From JARRKC01 sp963723965 (GTDB lineage: Bacteria; Acidobacteriota; UBA6911; RPQK01; JAPXNP01): a stretch of 64,000 bases of DNA. The position numbers were made by a program, and so were the translations under genes. The notes beneath the pieces are model-generated. The model did not search any database. It was not told the DNA's origin and worked only from the letters and a program-made list of their open reading frames with translations. The stretch lies in assembly GCA_963723965.1 (NCBI GenBank), contig CAVRSV010000017.1, positions 1 to 64,000 of the forward strand, in the 5' to 3' direction. Shown in pieces: positions 59,004 through 64,000 of this stretch (the first letter of the stretch is position 1; each line of letters starts with the position of its first letter).

Positions 59004-59420
59004 CTACGGCAACCCGTAAAGCATCAGATAGATGACGACGCCGGTGACGGAGACATAGAGCCAGACCGGCAGGGTGTAGCGAGCGATTCTCCGGTGCTTT
59101 TCGAAGTTTCCGCGCAGAGCCCTGTAGACCGTGATCAGCACCAGGGGGACCAGGGCGACGGCGAGAACGGTGTGCGTCAGAAGAATCGAGAGGTAGACGT
59201 TTCGCAGTGCGCCATGGCCGGGATACGGGCGCGACCCGATGTGGTAGTGGTAGATCAGGTACGAGGTCAGAAAGAGGGTCGAACAGGCCAGCGCGCCCAG
59301 CATGAAGTTGCGATGACGGTGAACCTCGCGACGGCGGATGAAGAGGTAGCCGCAGCTCATCAGGAGGGCTGCACAGCCGTTCAGCACGGCGTTTAGCGTA
59401 GGCAGTTCCTGAATCTCCAT
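59004..59420 (-). CDS. DUF420 membrane protein
   Basis: A 138-residue membrane protein with four hydrophobic segments. ELPTLNAVLNGCAALLMSCGYLFIRRREVHRHRNFMLGAL, FLTSYLIYHY and a His-rich set fit DUF420, often found near cytochrome oxidase assembly genes (CtaM-like). The ATG shares a base with the ABC permease stop (TGATG). A longer frame read upstream to 60857 is spurious, because it crosses the permease and tdh genes. Confidence 0.85.
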   Translation of the reverse strand: MEIQELPTLNAVLNGCAALLMSCGYLFIRRREVHRHRNFMLGALACSTLFLTSYLIYHYHIGSRPYPGHGALRNVYLSILLTHTVLAVALVPLVLITVYRALRGNFEKHRRIARYTLPVWLYVSVTGVVIYLMLYGLP

Positions 59421-60211
59421 CACTCGTATCCGGTCAGCTTCCCCCTTGCCACCAGGAAGACCGACAGGCCGATCATGGTGAGCCCGAACAGCACGGTCAC
59501 CACGAAAGCCGGCGCCAGTCCCGCCATCTGATTTTGAATCTGCGACGACTCCTGGTGCAGCAGATCCTGCAGTGCCGACAGTGAATAGTAGAGCGGGTTC
59601 ACCCGCATGACCCAGCGAACCCAGGAAAACGCCCCTTCCGCAGGAAACACCGCCCCGGAGAGCAGCCACATCGGAAACAGCAGGACATTCATCACCGAAT
59701 GGAAACCCTCCATGGACTCGGTCTTCCAGGCGGAAGCGAATCCGAGGGCGCTCAGACCGAGTGAGACGACCAGCAGCACGGCGGCCACGAGGATAAACCT
59801 TTCGAACGTCAGCTGGATTCCGAGCAGCGGGCACAACAAGAGGAGCAGGATGCCCTGCAGAAAGGCCAGGCTCGACGAACCCAGGATCTTCCCGAGGACA
59901 ATGGCCTGGCGGGAGATCGGCGCCACGAGGACGGAAAGCAGGAAACCTTCCTTGCGGTCCTCGATGACGGAGATGCTGGAAAAGATCGCCGTGAAAAGGA
60001 TGACCAGGAGAATCGTCCCGGGAAAGAAGTACTGCAGATAATTGATCTCCGTATCGGCTCCCGGCAGATGAAAGGACGAACCGAGTCCCGAGCCGATGAG
60101 CAGCCAGATCCCCAGCGGTGGCGCCAGAGCTCCGAAGACACGGCTGCGCTGGCGCAGGAACCGCACCATTTCCCGTTTCCAGAGGGTCCAGACTGATAGC
60201 AGGAAAGTCAC
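59420..60211 (-). CDS. ABC-2 type transporter permease
   Basis: A 263-residue permease with six hydrophobic helices and the ABC-2 pattern: FFPGTILLVILFTAIFSSISVIEDRKEGFLLSVLVAPISRQAIVLGKILG and FPMWLLSGAVFPAEG. The partner ATPase gene is not adjacent: the next gene upstream is the divergent tdh. Its coupling to DUF420 recalls Sco/heme-copper oxidase assembly loci, but this is weak. Confidence 0.9.
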   Translation of the reverse strand: MTFLLSVWTLWKREMVRFLRQRSRVFGALAPPLGIWLLIGSGLGSSFHLPGADTEINYLQYFFPGTILLVILFTAIFSSISVIEDRKEGFLLSVLVAPISRQAIVLGKILGSSSLAFLQGILLLLLCPLLGIQLTFERFILVAAVLLVVSLGLSALGFASAWKTESMEGFHSVMNVLLFPMWLLSGAVFPAEGAFSWVRWVMRVNPLYYSLSALQDLLHQESSQIQNQMAGLAPAFVVTVLFGLTMIGLSVFLVARGKLTGYE

Positions 60212-60280
60212 GAGAGGAGCCTATCTTTGCTGAAGTTCCGTGAAACTTCAAGCGAGCGCGGAGTGGATGGGGAATTCGGA

Positions 60281-60286
60281 TATGAT
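60281..60286 (+). promoter_or_regulatory. candidate -10 element TATGAT for tdh
   Basis: TATGAT ends 8 nt before the tdh ATG, with no ribosome binding site between. No clear -35 was found in the 83-nt divergent region. Confidence 0.35.
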
Positions 60287-60294
60287 GACGACGT

Positions 60295-61362
60295 ATGAAG
60301 AAGACCATGCAGGCGCTTGTCAAGCACGAGCGGGGCGAGGGGTTGCAGCTGCGGGAAGTCCCGGTGCCGGAGATCGGCATCAACGATGTTCTGATCCGGG
60401 TGCACAAAGCCTCGATCTGCGGCACCGATGTCCACATCTGGAACTGGGATGAGTGGGCGCGCAAGACGATTCCCGTTCCGATGACGGTGGGCCACGAGTT
60501 CGTCGGGACGGTGGCGGCGTTCGGTGAGAACGTGACCGATCTGGAGGTGGGAGACATCGTCTCCGGCGAGGGCCACATCGTGTGCGGTCGCTGTCGCAAC
60601 TGCCTGGCGGGCCGGCGCCACCTGTGCCGATCCACGAGCGGGGTCGGAGTCAACCGCCCGGGGGCGTTCGCCGAGTACCTGGCCATTCCCGTGACCAATG
60701 TCTGGCATGCGGATCCGCGCATTCCGCTGGATATCCTCAGCATCTTCGATCCCTTCGGCAATGCCACGCACAGCGCGCTGTCCTTTCCGGTTCTGGGAGA
60801 GGACGTGCTCATCACGGGTGCCGGTCCGATCGGCCTCATGACCGTGGCCATCGCCAAGCACGCAGGCGCCCGCTACGTCGTCATCACCGATCTCAACCCG
60901 TTCCGGCTCGAACTGGCCCGGAGGTTGGGCGCCACCCGGGCCGTGGACATTCGCGAGAAGTCGATCGTTCGGGTGCAGGAGGAACTGGGGATGAAGGAGG
61001 GCTTCGACGTAGGGCTGGAAATGTCCGGCAACGGCGAGGCCTTTCAGGACATGTTGGCGAACATGTGTCATGGGGCCAAGATTGCGCTGCTGGGAATTCC
61101 CACCCGCGAGCTGGCCATCGACTGGAATACGGTCATCTTCAACGGTCTGACGATTCGAGGCATCTACGGGCGGCTCATGTACGAGACCTGGTACCTCATG
61201 CAGTCCATGATCCAGACGGGACTGGACATCAGCCCTGTGATCACGCATCGGTTCGACTATACCCAGTTCGAGGAGGCCTTCGAGGTGATGCGATCGGGCC
61301 GTTCGGGGAAGGTCATTCTGAACTGGGTCCAGGAGCCGCCGGAAAGGAGTCTGTCCCAGTGA
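60295..61362 (+). CDS. tdh: L-threonine 3-dehydrogenase
   Basis: Zinc-dependent medium-chain dehydrogenase that oxidises L-threonine to 2-amino-3-ketobutyrate with NAD+. Catalytic zinc residues Cys42 (SICGTD) and VGHEF; structural zinc CGRCRNCLAGRRHLC; Rossmann ITGAGPIGLMTVAIAKHAGA. The HIWNWDEWA stretch and KIALLGIPTREL are typical of Tdh. 355 residues from the ATG at 60295 (a second in-frame Met is residue 5). kbl is not adjacent. GTGA overlap with the next gene. Confidence 0.93.
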   Translation: MKKTMQALVKHERGEGLQLREVPVPEIGINDVLIRVHKASICGTDVHIWNWDEWARKTIPVPMTVGHEFVGTVAAFGENVTDLEVGDIVSGEGHIVCGRCRNCLAGRRHLCRSTSGVGVNRPGAFAEYLAIPVTNVWHADPRIPLDILSIFDPFGNATHSALSFPVLGEDVLITGAGPIGLMTVAIAKHAGARYVVITDLNPFRLELARRLGATRAVDIREKSIVRVQEELGMKEGFDVGLEMSGNGEAFQDMLANMCHGAKIALLGIPTRELAIDWNTVIFNGLTIRGIYGRLMYETWYLMQSMIQTGLDISPVITHRFDYTQFEEAFEVMRSGRSGKVILNWVQEPPERSLSQ

Positions 61363-61991
61363 GGAGAATCAGCCTGTTTCTGTTTCTGTTCAGTCTGCTG
61401 GCGGGAATCGTCGGCGCCCAGGATGGTGGAGCCGCGCTGCCGGAATGGGAGCCCCTGTTCAACGGCCGGGACCTCACCGGCTGGGTCCAGGTCGGCCAGG
61501 AGAAGTGGGAAGTCGTCGACCGCGTCATCCACGGCCAGGGCGTCACCGATCAGTACGGCTACCTGCGGACGGAGAAGAAGTACTCGGATTTCGAGCTGGC
61601 CCTGCGGTTCAAATGTCTTGCCGGCGGCAACAGCGGGGTTTACTTTCACGCCGATTTCAAGCCCGGTACCGTCGACATCAGCCAGGGCCGGCAGTTCGAG
61701 ATCGATCGAAAGGTGGGCAATCATACCGGTGGGATCTACGGGGATGGACGGGGCTGGGAGGCCTGGCCGGCCCCTGAGTTCGAACCGATGATCCGTCCGG
61801 GTGACTGGAATGAGTTTCTGCTGCAGGTCATCGGAAACCGCTACGTCTGCTACCTGAACGGCGTTCGCGTCCTCGATTTCACCAATCCAAGCCCCCAGGT
61901 TTCAGACGGCTACATCGCCCTCCAGCTGCATTCGGGTGGCGAGGGCAACATGATGTTCAAGGAAATCTACATTCGGGACCTGCGCCGGTAG
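61359..61991 (+). CDS. DUF1080 (3-keto-disaccharide hydrolase-like) exported protein
   Basis: A 210-residue protein with a signal peptide (about 1-20, VGAQ) and a DUF1080 laminin-G/concanavalin-like domain: EPLFNGRDLTGW, LRTEKKYSDFELALRFK, GNSGVYFH and QLHSGGEGNMMFKEIYIRDL. Family members include 3-keto-disaccharide hydrolases acting on plant sugars. The GTG overlaps the tdh stop by 4 nt, so coupling is likely despite the unrelated function. Confidence 0.88.
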   Translation: MRRISLFLFLFSLLAGIVGAQDGGAALPEWEPLFNGRDLTGWVQVGQEKWEVVDRVIHGQGVTDQYGYLRTEKKYSDFELALRFKCLAGGNSGVYFHADFKPGTVDISQGRQFEIDRKVGNHTGGIYGDGRGWEAWPAPEFEPMIRPGDWNEFLLQVIGNRYVCYLNGVRVLDFTNPSPQVSDGYIALQLHSGGEGNMMFKEIYIRDLRR

Positions 61992-62037
61992 CTGCCGCGG
62001 GCTCCCGCATCTGCCCGACCTGCAGCACGGATTCCGC

Positions 62038-62295
62038 TCAGTGGACACCAGTCCGGCGAAAAGATGCCAGCGACCAGCCGGCTTCTGAGTGGCGCAGGAT
62101 GTAGACGTTGCCGTCCTCGGCACGGATCTTGAAATAGCGGTCGTCAGGGCCGTACCAGCGGTCAAGGATCTCCTGGACCCCGTGCCAACAGGACCCCAGG
62201 CGGAAACGCACCGGCCGTTCCTCGGACCGGTAGCCCTCATAACAGGCAACCTCGAGCCGGTCGCACGAAGCCCCGGGCGGCTCTTCGCCCGTCAC
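62038..62295 (-). CDS. DUF6504 family small protein
   Basis: An 85-residue protein read from the GTG at 62295. Text such as RPVRFRLGSCWHGVQEILDRWYGPDDRYFKIRAEDGNVYILRHSEAGWSLASF resembles DUF6504, a short family often seen near DNA polymerase or repair genes. Its start overlaps the phosphoesterase stop (GTGA), so it is coupled to it. Function unknown. The 46-nt gap to the convergent DUF1080 gene contains a GCGGG/CCCGC hairpin without Ts. Confidence 0.7.
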   Translation of the reverse strand: MTGEEPPGASCDRLEVACYEGYRSEERPVRFRLGSCWHGVQEILDRWYGPDDRYFKIRAEDGNVYILRHSEAGWSLASFRRTGVH

Positions 62296-63167
62296 GACAC
62301 TTCCCCGCCGGAGGCCGTGGACCGCCCGCTGGAACGCAGCGTGAGCAGCGTGACCTCCGGCCTGCAGTTGATTCGAATCGGAGCGGTTACGCCGATTCCG
62401 CGATTGGTGTACAGCTGCATCTTCTCCACCTGGTAGAGCCCCAGGTCGTAGATGCGGCCGTACGGGGGCAGAAAGGGGGAACCGAAGAAAGGGAAGCGCA
62501 CCTGGCCGCCGTGGCTGTGTCCGGACAGCTGCAGGTTGATGCGTCTGTCCCGGGCATAGCCGACCGCGGCATCCGGCTCGTGGGAGAGCAGGACCGTGAA
62601 GGTGCCCGATCGGTGCCCGTCCATGGCGGCCGGTAGATCGGGCGTGCCCGACCAGCACTCATCGACGCCTGCGAGATAGAAGGAGTCCCCCCCGAACTCG
62701 AGGGTGACTCCCCGGTTCTGAAGCAACGGGAGCCCTGAGCGGCGCAATCCCTCCTCGACGACCAAGGGTCCCTTCCAGTTGTCGTGATTGCCGAGGATGC
62801 AGAAACTGCCGAGGGTCGAATTCAGCTTCGCCAGAGCCGGGGCCAGGTCGAATATCGCTTCGGCCGTCGACTGGACGAAGTCACCCAGAAAGACAACCAG
62901 ATCGGGATCGAGTCGCTGCGCCTCGACGATACAGTTCTGGATGTACTCGAGTCGGGTGTAGGGATGCAGATGGAAGTCGGCCAGCACGGCAATGCGGAGG
63001 CCTTCGAGACCGGTGGGTAGCCCCTCGAAGTGGAGATCACGCCGAACGATCTCGAGCCACTCCGTCTCAACCCAGCGGCCGTAGGACACGCCGCCCAGGG
63101 AGGCTGCGGTCACCCCGAATCCCGTCCCGATCATCGACTGCAGGAGGCGCCGTCGGGAGATGCGCAT
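62292..63167 (-). CDS. Tat-exported metallophosphoesterase
   Basis: A 291-residue protein with a twin-arginine signal (SRRRLLQSMIG then a hydrophobic stretch) and calcineurin-like motifs: VLADFHLHPYT, VFLGDFVQST, LGNHDNWKG, LLSHEPDA and LSGHSHGGQVRFPFFGSPFLPPYG. This is the YkuE/YaeI-like membrane- or surface-located subfamily, active on phosphoesters such as lipid substrates. DUF6504 follows in an overlapping frame. Confidence 0.92.
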   Translation of the reverse strand: MRISRRRLLQSMIGTGFGVTAASLGGVSYGRWVETEWLEIVRRDLHFEGLPTGLEGLRIAVLADFHLHPYTRLEYIQNCIVEAQRLDPDLVVFLGDFVQSTAEAIFDLAPALAKLNSTLGSFCILGNHDNWKGPLVVEEGLRRSGLPLLQNRGVTLEFGGDSFYLAGVDECWSGTPDLPAAMDGHRSGTFTVLLSHEPDAAVGYARDRRINLQLSGHSHGGQVRFPFFGSPFLPPYGRIYDLGLYQVEKMQLYTNRGIGVTAPIRINCRPEVTLLTLRSSGRSTASGGEVS

Positions 63168-63286
63168 CGTCCCAGAGTATCACCAACGGCTTCCCAGCCG
63201 TGTCCGGTGGGGAGAGTGCCATTCTGAGACGGAGATCACAGGAACCACAAGACGTGGGTGCTAGGCTGTCGGGCAAGGAAACCGCC

Positions 63287-64000
63287 ATGGAGCCAGTGTA
63301 TGTGTGCCCGAACTGCGGGTACCAGGGGGAAGAGGCGTTCAGTGAGTGCCCCCGCTGTGGGATCGTCGTGCAGAAGTTCCTGGCTCTTCGCGCCCTGGGC
63401 GAATCCGCCAAACGGGCCCAGTTTCAGACCCGACCGTCGGTCTCCGGGGCTGAGGGCGCGAGTACCGCCGGGTCCTGGACCAGCGAACTCCCCGACGGGA
63501 CGAACCTGCCGGGGGCGATCGTGCGGGGGGTGCTCCTGGCGATTCTGACGGTCTGGGGAGTCTCGCTGATCCTGCCTCCGATCTCGTCGAATGCGGCCGG
63601 TGCAAGCTTTCTGCACTTGATCAACCTGCCCTTCCACGAAGCGGGACACGTGATCTTCTCTCCCTTCGGCAAGTTCATCTCGTCCCTCGGAGGGACGCTC
63701 GGTCAGTTGCTGGTGCCCTTCATTTGCGGAACCGCTCTTCTCTGGAAAAGCTCGGATCCTTTTGGCGCCACGGTCTGCCTCTGGTGGTTGGGTGAGAACT
63801 TCCTCGACATCGCGCCCTACATCAACGATGCGCGGGCGGGAGTGATGCCTCTGCTGGGAGGCAACACGGGACGCGGGGCCCCCTACGGATTCCACGATTG
63901 GGAATATCTGCTGAATGAGGCGGGTGTGCTGCGCTACGATCACCAGATCGCGACGAGTTCCCACGCGCTGGGGGCCATACTGATGATGGCCGCCATCGGT
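63287..64000 (+). CDS. zinc-ribbon membrane protein with HEAGH metallopeptidase motif, 3' partial
   Basis: Open from the ATG at 63287 to the window edge (238 codons). An N-terminal zinc ribbon (VCPNCGYQ and CPRCGIVV), a Ser/Thr-rich linker, a transmembrane helix (about 84-102), then LINLPFHEAGHVIFSPFGKFISSLGG, the HExxH motif, and further helices (QLLVPFICGTALLW, LWWLGENFLDIAPYINDARA, MPLLGGN). The plan resembles M50-like intramembrane proteins; no named family was confirmed. The 119 nt before the start hold no clear promoter. Confidence 0.72.
   Translation, partial: MEPVYVCPNCGYQGEEAFSECPRCGIVVQKFLALRALGESAKRAQFQTRPSVSGAEGASTAGSWTSELPDGTNLPGAIVRGVLLAILTVWGVSLILPPISSNAAGASFLHLINLPFHEAGHVIFSPFGKFISSLGGTLGQLLVPFICGTALLWKSSDPFGATVCLWWLGENFLDIAPYINDARAGVMPLLGGNTGRGAPYGFHDWEYLLNEAGVLRYDHQIATSSHALGAILMMAAIG

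Noticed and set aside
59004..60857. 617-codon minus-strand frame ending in DUF420
   Set aside because: It crosses the ABC permease and tdh genes in wrong frames; only the part from the ATG at 59420 has DUF420 features.
1..64000. tRNA, rRNA, prophage or integrase genes
   Set aside because: No cloverleaf-like sequence was noticed in the gaps, and no phage or recombinase proteins were recognised; a dedicated tRNA scan would be decisive.

Overview
The window looks like a chromosomal segment of a GC-rich (roughly 64 percent by eye) diderm bacterium. The best guess is Acidobacteriota, possibly a Thermoanaerobaculia-like or environmental lineage. This rests on the mix of a DUF4416 protein beside ligA, a very large TPR/VCBS/ASPIC-UnbV (CRTAC1-type) exoprotein, bactofilin, an OmpA protein with PKD-like repeats, and a sigma/anti-sigma/toastrack operon. 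No 16S rRNA is present, so the placement is an inference. I saw no tRNA, rRNA, CRISPR array, prophage or intact transposase.

Layout. 1-7050: a pyruvate:ferredoxin-oxidoreductase-like protein (5' end outside the window) in one tight operon with rnfC-D-G-E-A and a 70-residue Cys-rich membrane protein; rnfB is absent from its expected place. 7357-12000: a membrane protein, a DUF89 protein, a HAMP/SpoIIE-type phosphatase and DUF4416. 12001-17483: NAD-dependent DNA ligase, a mini zinc-finger gene coupled to a YihY/BrkB gene, and hslVU. 17530-23940: an FN3 lipoprotein, transaldolase-like fsa, an acyl-CoA carboxylase set (carboxyltransferase, biotin carboxylase, BCCP) and a coupled TIM-barrel-like protein of unknown role. 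24328-26453 (minus): accD-folC. 26634-32118: a frameshifted PHP-domain gene, xseA-xseB-ispA, a frameshifted tlyA and a YhcC-type radical SAM gene. 32217-38611: a YjbQ-like fusion, a nucleosidase-like gene and a minus-strand operon of ECF sigma, anti-sigma, TM2-like protein and two toastrack proteins. 38826-45204: nrdR-thiL-DUF2062, two TPR exoproteins, rnc and a CPBP protease. 45511-53151: OmpA/PKD protein, Asp-box repeat protein, queC, an RDD protein, bactofilin and a methyltransferase-like protein. 53200-64000: CRTAC1 protein, ETF-ubiquinone oxidoreductase, a mini zinc finger, ABC-2 permease with DUF420, tdh with DUF1080, a Tat-exported phosphoesterase with DUF6504, and a zinc-ribbon/HEAGH membrane protein that runs off the end.

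How the parts fit. The Rnf operon would couple ferredoxin and NAD(H) to an ion gradient; the co-transcribed PFOR-like protein appears to have lost its thiamine-diphosphate motif and may be an electron-entry module rather than an oxoacid oxidoreductase. Carboxylase genes, accD, folC, ispA, thiL, queC and nrdR are ordinary biosynthesis and regulation genes. Many other genes are envelope proteins.

The most unusual non-coding signal is a family of islands built from 7-bp units. Four of the five lie between convergent genes, and three of those four have inverted arms that end at or next to the flanking stop codons. A 172-bp element with 28-bp terminal inverted repeats sits beside one island. Several genes have a -10-like hexamer only 7-11 nt before the start codon and no clear ribosome binding site, which suggests leaderless transcripts.
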